NCBI GenBank assembly: GCA_023667395.1
Contig: JAMPAC010000001.1
Span: 550,073 to 589,281, forward strand
DNA: 39,209 bases
DNA from: Blautia sp.
GTDB lineage: Bacteria > Bacillota > Clostridia > Lachnospirales > Lachnospiraceae
Reading direction: 5' to 3'
Part shown: one piece after another, positions 15,065 through 22,869 of the stretch
Position numbering within the stretch: position 1 is the stretch's first letter
Layout: every line of letters starts with the position of its first letter
The notes under the pieces: generated by a model
The model's database searches: none
What the model saw: the letters and a program-made list of their open reading frames with translations, nothing else
Told to the model about the DNA's origin: nothing
Translations under genes and position numbers: made by a program

Positions 15065-15542
15065 CATCATCACCTTCTTCCAGTAAAACAGATGGCGGGT
15101 AAATCAGCAGATCCTTATACCCCTCAAGGGTCGTAATTACTTTTACGCCTTTCACCGTCTTTACATTAACAATATGCCTGAAATTCCATGAAATAATAAC
15201 ATCGCATCCTGCAATAATTGCAGCAGCTATGTGCTGGCAATCATCAAAACTCTTTTTCTTCAATATACCAAAATCTATAAATTTTTCAGCAAGTTTGATG
15301 GTGTTGGTATCCGTTTCCACCTCATGGTATTCAATCTGGCTCAGATAGTCCAAAAGAATATTTAACTTTTCTTCGCCACACCTGTCAATTTCCCTAAAAA
15401 CAATATCGGATACATAAACTTCATAGACACCTTTCTTAAATAATTCCCAAAGTGCCAACGTATCCTGCATTTTTTCTGGAGTATCCTCCTGATACAGATA
15501 ACTCACCACCGAAGTATCCAAATATACTTTCAACCTTTTCAT
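15057..15542 (-). CDS. PIN-domain protein, probable ribonuclease toxin
   Basis: 161 residues. PIN domains cut RNA using a cluster of acidic residues with magnesium. Visible are Asp9 in YLDTSV, Glu51 in VFREID, Asp100/Asp101 in FDDCQHIAAA and Asp114 in GCDVIISWNFRHIVN. This ending is typical of one PIN subgroup. The C-terminus is acidic (LLEEGDDDE). GGAGG lies before the ATG. It is first in an operon with the small charged protein and has a promoter with an inverted repeat upstream, all consistent with a toxin-antitoxin unit. The region is AT-rich relative to its neighbours. Confidence 0.82.
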   Translation of the reverse strand: MKRLKVYLDTSVVSYLYQEDTPEKMQDTLALWELFKKGVYEVYVSDIVFREIDRCGEEKLNILLDYLSQIEYHEVETDTNTIKLAEKFIDFGILKKKSFDDCQHIAAAIIAGCDVIISWNFRHIVNVKTVKGVKVITTLEGYKDLLIYPPSVLLEEGDDDE

Positions 15543-15559
15543 CCAACACCTCCGTTCTG

Positions 15560-15605
15560 CTTATAAATGACTCCAGAAGTTGACACAATGTCCTTCTGTG
15601 TCAAC
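15560..15605 (-). promoter_or_regulatory. Promoter and operator of the PIN operon
   Basis: On the minus strand TTGTGT (15588 to 15583) and TATAAG (15565 to 15560) are 17 bp apart. A perfect inverted repeat, GTTGACACA (15579-15587) and TGTGTCAAC (15597-15605), overlaps the -35. It would suit autorepression by the toxin-antitoxin complex. Confidence 0.6.
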
Positions 15606-15649
15606 ATTATACCGTTTTGCCATGAGAAGTACAACAAAGATTTTTGCGC

Positions 15650-16375
15650 TTATGAATATGGAATCCCCGACCCTTTATAGACAGCCAGCACCCTGTCATA
15701 CCATTCATCATGGTAAGCCACCTGGCATCCCTCGCAAAGCATGTTGACCTCCTCGGCCACACTCTGTGCCAACTCTTCATTTGCACAGTGCTCAAACACG
15801 ATTTTTTGCAGAAGTCCCCTATGATAATCAAGATTGGAACGAACAGAATCAGGAAAGTTTTCCGGGGTCTTGCGCGCATCGATCGCTCGTTTCACCCTGT
15901 CATATTCTTCCCGATACTTCCCTGCCTTACGCCCCTTCAGCAGTTCCTCCATTCCTGCCCCACCTGGTTTCCCAAACACATCATACCTGTCAAGACACGT
16001 TCTGAGGCGATACCAAAGCCCGGCTGCCGTTTCCCCAATCGGCTCAAACCCATTCGTTGCCAAATATTCATCCAATAAATCAAAAAAGAGCCACAGCGCT
16101 TTCTCATCATCCGGCTCATACATAGAAATGATATAATAACCCCTTGCATCATGCATTCCATATTTTGTCTGCACAAAATCATGAAAACGCCCAGGCAGGA
16201 TACAGTGGTCATTGCTCAATCCATGCGCATACAAAGCCGCCCTGTAACCATCCAAAAAGTTAGTAAGCCTCTGAAAAGAATTGGCCGCCAGATACATACC
16301 GGGACGGGCTCTGAGCCTGTTCAGCAAATCCCGTTCCACCCCCGATATATCCCTGATCTCCCCATCACTACTCAT
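15650..16375 (-). CDS. Hypothetical cytoplasmic protein
   Basis: 241 residues, no signal peptide or membrane helix. The N-terminal half has RARPGMYL, LTNFLDGYRAALYAHGL and the aromatic stretch KALWLFFDLLDEYLATNGF. The C-terminal half is helical with several Cys (FEHCANEEL, MLCEGCQVAYHDEWYDRVL). I do not recognise a named family. The layout (a soluble, acidic, aromatic-rich protein near a toxin-antitoxin unit) resembles SMI1/immunity-type proteins, but this is weak inference. GGAGG lies directly before the ATG. The 300-bp region upstream is full of inverted repeats. Confidence 0.7.
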   Translation of the reverse strand: MSSDGEIRDISGVERDLLNRLRARPGMYLAANSFQRLTNFLDGYRAALYAHGLSNDHCILPGRFHDFVQTKYGMHDARGYYIISMYEPDDEKALWLFFDLLDEYLATNGFEPIGETAAGLWYRLRTCLDRYDVFGKPGGAGMEELLKGRKAGKYREEYDRVKRAIDARKTPENFPDSVRSNLDYHRGLLQKIVFEHCANEELAQSVAEEVNMLCEGCQVAYHDEWYDRVLAVYKGSGIPYS

Positions 16376-16398
16376 AACTCCCCTCCTATAGACAGAAG

Positions 16399-16685
16399 TT
16401 AATGCCCCGCTGCACGCAGTGGGGTATTGACCCTCGCGGCATTCGCCAAGTCAGCTATGCTGACTTGGCTCATTGCTCGCAGGAATAAACTATCTTTTCA
16501 CAACTTGCAGGTAAACAGGAGCCGGGACAACAGGGGTATTCTCTGTGGCGTGAGCGAGATGTGGAGAGGAGACTCCGGCGATGCCCGTCCAATGGCGGGC
16601 ATCACCGTGCATGAGGCTCCTCGGAACGCCTATCGAGCCGTCACAGAAAATACCCCTGTTGCCCCGGCTCCGTCCCTTTACCCGC
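16399..16685. repeat. Intergenic block of nested inverted repeats
   Basis: The gap between the hypothetical gene and the MutS-like gene holds several stems: 16399-16430 (14 bp with G-U pairs, core CCCCGCTG/CAGTGGGG), 16445-16469 (perfect 11 bp, GCCAAGTCAGC), and a long pair at 16518-16549 and about 16643-16672 (GGAGCCGGG...CTGTG) with an extra hairpin GATGCCCG/CGGGCATC at 16580-16603 inside. Both mismatches in the 30-bp stem become G-U pairs in minus-strand RNA. It could be a structured RNA, the 3' end of the MutS-like transcript, or a dispersed mobile repeat. Confidence 0.7.
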
Positions 16686-18376
16686 TATGCATCCCCCAGC
16701 CCCCACTCCCCGGTTTCCATAAAGCATTCCGCCTGTCTATACGCCTCCCCTATGATCCCCTTGTCATACCCCATCAACTCCAGAAGCCGGATGGCGTTCC
16801 TGGTGTCGGCCCTGCCCACCTGCAGCTTATAGTCGAACATCACGTCGCCGTCCCGCACTTCCTCCGAGAAGTGATAATTGTCATATTCCTCCTCCAGCAG
16901 CCGGGTCAGTTCGATATCGTGGGTGGCCGCAAAGCAGAGCGTCCGGGACATGCGCAGGCTCTTTAAGATCTGGGTGGATGCGGCAATCCGCTCCACCGTG
17001 TTGGTGCCCCGCAGCACCTCGTCCACAAAGCACAGCACCCTGCCGCCCTCTTTCACCGCGTCCAGGATCCTTTTCAGCGCCTTGATCTCCACCATATAAT
17101 AACTCTCTCCCGATACCAGGTCGTCCCGCAGCGCCATGGAAGAATAGACCTGATAAAAGGCGCTGTGGAAGCTTTCCGCCGCACAGGTGTGTATGGTCTG
17201 GGCAAAAACGGCGTTGACAGCCACTGTCTTTAAAAAGGTGGATTTCCCGGAAGCGTTGGAGCCGGTCAGCAGCACGCCCCTCTGCGCCCTGATGCCGTTC
17301 TTCACAGGCCGGGAAAGCAGCGGGTGATACCCCTCCTCCATGGAGAGGCCGTTTTCCTCCCCGAACACAGGCAGACAGTACCCCTCTGTCAGGGAATCAC
17401 GGAAAAGTCCTACGGCAATGGCAGTCTCCAGGAATCCCACAATGCCGATCAGCGCGTCCACGTCCTCGATATGTCCCCGCAGATGTTTCAGCATAGTATT
17501 GAATTTCAGCAGATCTACATGGAAGATCATCCTGACATAATCCAAAAGGGTCTCCAGAATGTTTCCGCTGGACTGTCCCCTGCCCGGGTCCATGACCCAG
17601 AAAGAATTCCGCCGCATGGACTGCATGGCTTTTCGGTGGAGGCGGAGTTTCTCCCACTCTTTCCCGCACACGGGCGCCTGCACCTTTTCCAGTTCGCCGC
17701 AGACATCCAGCAGCCGCATGATATACGCAAAGCTGGTGATATAGGGATCGATATCGCCCTTTTCTTTAAAGTAAGTGATGATATTATAGACCGCCAGCGC
17801 CACCAGCCCCATGATCCCCATGGGGAAATTGATCCAGAGCATGGCAGCAAAAGGAAGAAACAGGAAATCCTGAATCAGGCTTTTCCGGTTGGAACGGTCT
17901 CCCAGATAATCCAGATTGTCCAGATAATCATACAGGGAAAACTTCCCCGTATGTCCCAGATTGTTCATCTGAAGCTGCACTTTTACCCTCTCGTCGGGAT
18001 GTTCGGCGAAAAACTGCACCACATCCTCCAGATGCAGCAGTTCCCCCTCCTCCTGGCGCAGGGTTCTGAGCGCATAGTACAGGTACTCCTCCCCCGACGC
18101 GGAAAGAGTGTAATTCATTCGTTTGAAAATCTCATCCATCCCCAGGTCGTTCCAGGTGATATCATCCAGCTGACCCGGGGAGGGATGGCGCAGGAAATAG
18201 CTTCCGATCCTGACGAAACGCTCCGGCGCGTATTCTTTTTCAATCAGCCTGCCGCCGTCCTCGTAGAGGGAGCGCATGAACTTCTTCTCCGCCTTTTTCG
18301 TGCGGTACGCATCCAGAAGGAAAAGCGCAAGAGCCACCGCCGCAGCCGTCAGGATCAAAAGCATTACATTTCCCAT
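16685..18376 (-). CDS. Membrane-anchored MutS-family ATPase
   Basis: 563 residues. One N-terminal membrane helix (1-22) and a hydrophobic pair in the middle (about 172-200) anchor it. The C-terminal half is a MutS ATPase domain: Walker A GSNASGKST, signature SGESYYMVEIK, Walker B VLCFVDEVLRGTN, then TLCFAATHDIEL. The mismatch-recognition domain and the Smr nuclease domain are absent, so it is neither MutS1 nor MutS2. This type is widespread in Firmicutes with unknown role. GGAG precedes the ATG. It follows the purine permease gene by 30 bp and is probably co-transcribed with it. Confidence 0.87.
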   Translation of the reverse strand: MGNVMLLILTAAAVALALFLLDAYRTKKAEKKFMRSLYEDGGRLIEKEYAPERFVRIGSYFLRHPSPGQLDDITWNDLGMDEIFKRMNYTLSASGEEYLYYALRTLRQEEGELLHLEDVVQFFAEHPDERVKVQLQMNNLGHTGKFSLYDYLDNLDYLGDRSNRKSLIQDFLFLPFAAMLWINFPMGIMGLVALAVYNIITYFKEKGDIDPYITSFAYIMRLLDVCGELEKVQAPVCGKEWEKLRLHRKAMQSMRRNSFWVMDPGRGQSSGNILETLLDYVRMIFHVDLLKFNTMLKHLRGHIEDVDALIGIVGFLETAIAVGLFRDSLTEGYCLPVFGEENGLSMEEGYHPLLSRPVKNGIRAQRGVLLTGSNASGKSTFLKTVAVNAVFAQTIHTCAAESFHSAFYQVYSSMALRDDLVSGESYYMVEIKALKRILDAVKEGGRVLCFVDEVLRGTNTVERIAASTQILKSLRMSRTLCFAATHDIELTRLLEEEYDNYHFSEEVRDGDVMFDYKLQVGRADTRNAIRLLELMGYDKGIIGEAYRQAECFMETGEWGLGDA

Positions 18377-18407
18377 AAAAATATCTCCATTCCGTTCCGA
18401 AACTGCT

Positions 18408-19832
18408 TTATGCCACCAAGAAGAACTTGATCAGGAAAATCGCCGACAGCACATAAGTCAGTACGGAAACATCCTTTGCCTTACCGGTAAACAGCTTGAT
18501 CACGGTGTAAACGATGAGGCCAAGGCCGATAGCGTGTCCAATGGAACCGGATACGGGCATTGCGATCAGCATCAGCGCTACGGGCGCCGCCTGGCTGAGA
18601 TCGCCGAAATCCACATTCTTCAGACCCGTTACCATGAGCACGCCCACATAGATCAGCGCGGAAGAGGTAGCCGCCGCAGGAATGATCGCCGCAATGGGCG
18701 CCAGGAACATGCAGGCCAGGAACAGGATACCCGTGGTCAACGCGGTAAGGCCGGTGCGTCCTCCTGCCTCCACGCCGGAAGCGGACTCCACAAAGGTGGT
18801 CACGGTGGAAGTACCTGTCAGGGAACCAGCGACCGTACCAACTGCGTCTGCAAACAATGCTTCCTTCATCTGAGGCATCTTGCCGTTCTTGTCCAGCATG
18901 CCCGCGCGGCTTGCAGTACCTACCAGGGTTCCGATGGTATCGAACATATCAATGATGCAGAATGTAACCACCAGGGTGATCACGGTAAACCAGCCGATCT
19001 CCATGAGACCGCCAAAGTTCAGTTTGAAAAGCGTGGTCTCCGCCATATCCTTGAAAGGAGGGAGGAAAGACGCGGTGCTTAAACTTGCGAAAGGATTGAC
19101 TCCCAGGAAGATTGCCTCGCCCGCCCAGTAGATCACACTGGCTGCCAGCATACCCAGGATAACGGCCGCCTTGACACCTTTCTGTGCCAGAACGATGATC
19201 ACGAAAAGTCCCACGAACATGGTCACAACAGTAAGCACCATGGTACCGTACCCGCTTCCCATGTTGGTCTGCGCAAGGCTGGGGGTCAGCGCGCCGAAGA
19301 AATCACGCATTGCGTAGAACGGTCCGCCGGTCTCGGAATAGACGCCCGCGTTGGAGCCCAGGCCGATGTTCATCAGCATCAGACCGATGGCAGGCGCGAT
19401 ACCCAGCCGGACACCCAGAGGAATGGCGTCCACGATCTTCTCCCTCACATTCAGCACGGAAAGCACCACAAACACCAGACCCTCGATCAGGATAAGGCAC
19501 AGCGCCGCCTGGAATGACGCCAGGTAGGTCATGCCGGTGATACTCACGATATTGGCAACCACCACGGCAAAAAAGCTGTTCAGGCCCATGCCGGGAGCCA
19601 TGGCAAAGGGCTTGTTGGCTCCGAAAGCCATAACCAGCATACCGACTGTTGACGCGATACAGGTGGCAAGGAACACGCCGTTCCAAAGGGGCGATCCCGC
19701 GTCAAAATTGGTCAGCAGGTTGGGGTTCAGCGCGATAATGTAGGCCATTGTCATAAAGGTTGTCAGCCCGGCAATGATCTCTGTTTTCACACTGGTCTTG
19801 TTTTCTTTCAGCTTAAAGACTTTCTCTAACAT
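18408..19832 (-). CDS. pbuG: NCS2-family purine permease (AzgA/PbuG type)
   Basis: 474 residues, 12 or more membrane helices. Family hallmarks are TEIIAGLTTFMTMAYIIALNP near the N-terminus, AMAPGMGLNSFFA in the first transport motif, and FCIIDMFDTIGTLVGTASRAG with ASGVEAGGRTGLTAL in the second repeat. These proteins import hypoxanthine, guanine or adenine by proton symport. Here it supplies bases for the salvage enzymes encoded upstream. GGAGG precedes the ATG. A 260-bp leader with two tandem copies of a nested-stem repeat separates it from the amidohydrolase gene. Confidence 0.92.
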   Translation of the reverse strand: MLEKVFKLKENKTSVKTEIIAGLTTFMTMAYIIALNPNLLTNFDAGSPLWNGVFLATCIASTVGMLVMAFGANKPFAMAPGMGLNSFFAVVVANIVSITGMTYLASFQAALCLILIEGLVFVVLSVLNVREKIVDAIPLGVRLGIAPAIGLMLMNIGLGSNAGVYSETGGPFYAMRDFFGALTPSLAQTNMGSGYGTMVLTVVTMFVGLFVIIVLAQKGVKAAVILGMLAASVIYWAGEAIFLGVNPFASLSTASFLPPFKDMAETTLFKLNFGGLMEIGWFTVITLVVTFCIIDMFDTIGTLVGTASRAGMLDKNGKMPQMKEALFADAVGTVAGSLTGTSTVTTFVESASGVEAGGRTGLTALTTGILFLACMFLAPIAAIIPAAATSSALIYVGVLMVTGLKNVDFGDLSQAAPVALMLIAMPVSGSIGHAIGLGLIVYTVIKLFTGKAKDVSVLTYVLSAIFLIKFFLVA

Positions 19833-19848
19833 GTTTCCCTCCTATTCC

Positions 19849-20078
19849 AGTTCCGTCTCTCCACTTCAACGCCCTTGGTCTGAAAGGAATTTTCATCTGC
19901 AAAAAACGCAGCTGAAAATTTCTTTCGGGCGTTTCCGTTCCGAGACTGTTTTTCAATTGCCGTTTACGGCAATTTGTTCCGGTCTCTACACTTCAACGCC
20001 CTTTGCGGGGGAGCAATTTTCATCTGCCCAAACCGCAGCTGAAAATTCTCCCGGGCGTTTCCGTTTCGAGACTGTTAC
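19849..20078. repeat. Two tandem nested-stem repeats before the purine permease
   Basis: Each copy has three nested pairings: GTCTC/GAGAC outside, AACGCCC/GGGCGTT next, and AATTTTCA.CTGC/GCAG.TGAAAATT inside. Copy 1 has its arms at 19855-19946, copy 2 at 19982-20072, with identical arms but different loops. Between them is a small hairpin AATTGCCG/CGGCAATT (19955-19974). A shorter relative occurs at 33737-33843. It is either a dispersed intergenic repeat or an RNA element acting on the permease message. It does not match the purine riboswitch consensus. Confidence 0.78.
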
Positions 20079-20093
20079 TATGTACTCTATTGT

Positions 20094-21395
20094 TCAAGCG
20101 TTGATCAGGCGCTTTACAATCTCATCACATTTCGCATATATGCTCTCCACGCTGTCGCCTATGTTGAACTCGCCGTTGCGGTAGAGGATCTTTCCGTTAA
20201 TCATGGTCATGCACACGTTGGACTTGCTGCCGCTGTACACCAGATTCTTGGGGATATTGTGGATGGGCTGCATGTTGGGCTGGTGCAGGTCGATCATGAT
20301 GATGTCGGCATATTTGCCCTTTGCCAGCACATCCGCTTTTGACAGGTGCATGGCCCTGGCGCCCTGGACGGTTGCCATGCGGAGCACCTTCATGGCATCC
20401 GGGCTTGAGGCGTCGCCCTCCCTGACCCTGCTCAACCCTGCCACCAGGAACATCTCCCGGAACATATCCAGGCAATTGTTGCTGGCGGGACCGTCCGTAC
20501 CGATGGCAACGGGAATCTTCCTGCGTTGAAAATCCGCAATGGGGGCAATGCCGCTGGCCAGCTTCAGGTTCGACGCGGGGTTGGTGATCACATACATCCT
20601 GCGCCTGCGGAGCACTTCCATATCGCTGTCGTTGACGTGGACGCAGTGATATCCGCCGCCGCCAAATTCAAACACTCCCATAGTGTCCAGGAACATTACC
20701 GGCGTCATGCCGTATCTGCCCCTGCACTCCTCCACCTCTTTGGCGGTCTCGGCAAGATGCGTGTATACCGGCGCACGATACTCGTGGGCAAGCTTGGCTA
20801 TATTATAGATCAGTTCCTTGGAACAGGTATATTCTGCATGGAACCCCAGCTGGTAGCTGATCAGGGAATTTTTCTTATTCCATTTCAAATACTCCTCCTC
20901 CAGCTGCTCTATGGAGGAACTGAAATTATTCAGGCCGCTGGTGAGCACGCACCGCATCCCCATATCCAGACAGGCCTCCGCAATGGTATCCGGGGTAAGG
21001 TACATCTCAAATATGGACGTGATGCCTGCAGTCAGGTATTCCAGGATCGCCAGCCGGGTGAGATGGTAGATATCCTCGCCGGAAAGCTTTGCCTCCAGGG
21101 GAAACACCTTTTCATTCAACCATTTGTCAAGGGGCACATCATCCGCGTAGGAGCGCAGGAAAGTCATGGCGGAATGGGTATGGGCGTCCTTGAATCCCGG
21201 CATCAGCAAGTTGTCCTTGCAGTCGATCTCAATATCCCACTGGATCCTTGGCAGATCCTTTGCCCATTCCCCTGCCAGTTCCTCCTGGGACGCGATATAC
21301 GCAATCTTCTCATTTTTAACCCATATTTCCCCGCGAAACACAGGCTTACCCTTTTCCATCGTCAGTATCCGGGCGTTATATAATCTTATTTTCAT
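20094..21395 (-). CDS. Amidohydrolase of the MtaD/TrzA/SsnA type, probable nucleoside deaminase
   Basis: 433 residues. The TIM-barrel metal ligands are visible: DAHTHSAMTF (first pair), FHAEYT and THLAET (His), and GTDGPASN (Asp). The flanking small beta domain is formed by both ends (RILTMEKG, MINGKILYRNG). This family contains S-adenosylhomocysteine, methylthioadenosine, adenosine and guanine deaminases; which it is cannot be decided. Together with cytidine deaminase and purine nucleoside phosphorylase a purine-nucleoside deaminase role is likely. Its ATG overlaps the cytidine deaminase stop by four bases, so the two are coupled. Confidence 0.85.
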   Translation of the reverse strand: MKIRLYNARILTMEKGKPVFRGEIWVKNEKIAYIASQEELAGEWAKDLPRIQWDIEIDCKDNLLMPGFKDAHTHSAMTFLRSYADDVPLDKWLNEKVFPLEAKLSGEDIYHLTRLAILEYLTAGITSIFEMYLTPDTIAEACLDMGMRCVLTSGLNNFSSSIEQLEEEYLKWNKKNSLISYQLGFHAEYTCSKELIYNIAKLAHEYRAPVYTHLAETAKEVEECRGRYGMTPVMFLDTMGVFEFGGGGYHCVHVNDSDMEVLRRRRMYVITNPASNLKLASGIAPIADFQRRKIPVAIGTDGPASNNCLDMFREMFLVAGLSRVREGDASSPDAMKVLRMATVQGARAMHLSKADVLAKGKYADIIMIDLHQPNMQPIHNIPKNLVYSGSKSNVCMTMINGKILYRNGEFNIGDSVESIYAKCDEIVKRLINA

Positions 21396-21823
21396 TGAAT
21401 CGATTCTCCTCCGAATCCGAACGGGAGCAGTTCTTTCAGGCCAAACTCCCTGTAATCAGTCACGCTCCTGGCAATGAGCAGCGTCGTATCCTCCGTCCCG
21501 AATTCCTGCAGCACCTGCCTGCAGATTCCGCAGGGATAGGCATAGTCCACAGGTTCTGCGCCCTCCAGCCCTCCCGCTACCGCCAGCGCCTTTATCCTGC
21601 GCTTTCCGTCGCTGACCGCCTTGAAGACCGCCGTCCGCTCCGCGCAGTTGGTGGCGCCGTAGGAGGCATTCTCAATGTTGCCGCCCTGGTAGAGGCTTCC
21701 ATCCTCCGTAAGCAGCGCCGCTCCCACCAGATAATGGGAATAGGGGGCGTATGCCATCCGGCGTGCCTCCAGGGCTTTTTGGATCAGTTCCTGCTTCTCC
21801 CGGTCACTCATCCTGCCTGTCAT
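21392..21823 (-). CDS. cdd: Cytidine deaminase
   Basis: 143 residues, the tetrameric short type. It converts cytidine and deoxycytidine to uridine and deoxyuridine. Zinc and catalytic motifs: NCAERTA (Cys, catalytic Glu) and PCGICRQ (two Cys). The substrate-binding start AYAPYSHYLVGAALL and NIENASYG are conserved. It lies between the phosphorylase and the amidohydrolase genes, with a short intergenic gap upstream and a coupled ATGA overlap downstream. Confidence 0.95.
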   Translation of the reverse strand: MTGRMSDREKQELIQKALEARRMAYAPYSHYLVGAALLTEDGSLYQGGNIENASYGATNCAERTAVFKAVSDGKRRIKALAVAGGLEGAEPVDYAYPCGICRQVLQEFGTEDTTLLIARSVTDYREFGLKELLPFGFGGESIQ

Positions 21824-21885
21824 TTCACTCCTTTCCGAAACCCGAAAAATGGCCTGGTTTCTCCTTGGCCGTGTTATCCGCTGCC

Positions 21886-22716
21886 TTATAGAAACGCCAT
21901 GCCTTTTACAACCTCCGTCACCAGCTTTTTGAAGTTCGGGGCCGCCAGATCCGCCGCCTCCTGCACCTCCTCGTGGGTCAGGGGGCTGTCCGTCATGCCA
22001 GCGGCCAGATTGCTGATACAGGAGATGCCGCAGATCCGCATGCCCATATGGTTGGCGGCTATGGCCTCCACCACCGTGCTCATGCCTACCGCGTCCACGC
22101 CCATCCCCCGGAGCATCCTGATCTCCGCCGGAGACTCGAAAGAGGGGCCCGTCAGCTGCGCATAGACGCCCTGCTGCAGGAAAATATGGTTCTCTTTCGC
22201 CGTCTTTACGATCAGATCCTGCAGTTCTCCGTCATACACATGGCTCATATCGGGGAAGCGCACCCCCAGTTCATCAATATTTTCACCGATCAGGGGATTA
22301 GGCGCAAAGACGGCGACCTGATCCTTTATCATCATCAGATCCCCCGCGTGGAAAGAAGGATTGACGCCTCCCGCAGCATTGGTCAGGAACAGGATCTCAG
22401 CCCCCATCAGCTTCATCAGCCGGATGGGAAGCACCACATCGCTGATGGGATATCCCTCGTAATAATGCACCCTGCCTTTCATGCAGACCACGGGAACCCC
22501 GCCCACGGTTCCGAAGATGAACCTGCCCGCATGTCCGGGCACCGTGGATACGGGAAATCCCGCTATCTCACTGTAGGGAATCTCTGCGGCAACTTCGATC
22601 TGCTCCGCGTAATCGCCCAGTCCCGAGCCCAGCACAATGGCGGCTTTTGGCTGAAAATCCGTCTTTTTCCTTACGTCCTCATAACAGTTCAGCAGTTTTT
22701 CATAGACCTTGTTCAT
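21886..22716 (-). CDS. punA: Purine-nucleoside phosphorylase (trimeric type)
   Basis: 276 residues, the length of trimeric PNP. It splits inosine, guanosine and their deoxy forms with phosphate to base and (deoxy)ribose-1-phosphate. Family landmarks: VLGSGLGDYAEQI, FPVSTVPGHAGRFIFG, MKGRVHYYEGY, LTNAAGGVN, GPSFESPAEIRML and GMSTVVEAIAANHMG. GGGAGG lies before the ATG and a good promoter is about 50 bp upstream. It begins the salvage operon running through cdd, the amidohydrolase, the permease and probably the MutS-like gene. Confidence 0.95.
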   Translation of the reverse strand: MNKVYEKLLNCYEDVRKKTDFQPKAAIVLGSGLGDYAEQIEVAAEIPYSEIAGFPVSTVPGHAGRFIFGTVGGVPVVCMKGRVHYYEGYPISDVVLPIRLMKLMGAEILFLTNAAGGVNPSFHAGDLMMIKDQVAVFAPNPLIGENIDELGVRFPDMSHVYDGELQDLIVKTAKENHIFLQQGVYAQLTGPSFESPAEIRMLRGMGVDAVGMSTVVEAIAANHMGMRICGISCISNLAAGMTDSPLTHEEVQEAADLAAPNFKKLVTEVVKGMAFL

Positions 22717-22764
22717 AAGCGTGCCCTCCCTGTTTCAGTACTGTCACTATATAGAGACAAACCC

Positions 22765-22793
22765 ATTATACAAAAAAACATATTAAAAAGCAA
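22765..22793 (-). promoter_or_regulatory. Promoter of the nucleoside-salvage operon
   Basis: TTGCTT (22793 to 22788), 17-bp spacer, TATAAT (22770 to 22765) on the minus strand, followed closely by punA. It is divergent from, and 6 bp apart from, the + strand promoter at 22799-22827. Confidence 0.75.
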
Positions 22794-22798
22794 ACTAT

Positions 22799-22827
22799 TT
22801 GTTTTATGGGAAATAATATGGTACTAT
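22799..22827 (+). promoter_or_regulatory. Possible promoter of the DUF2142-like gene
   Basis: TTGTTT (22799-22804), 17-bp spacer, TACTAT (22822-22827). It lies about 40 bp before the start codon. Its -35 is back to back with the salvage operon promoter, so the two may compete for polymerase. Confidence 0.55.
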
Positions 22828-22869
22828 ATGTAGTAACCAAAATATGAACGCAAGGATCATGAACACTTT

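Noticed and set aside
19849-20078. Purine riboswitch for the permease
   Set aside because: The conserved riboswitch core with its two loop motifs is absent; the structure is a set of nested perfect stems.
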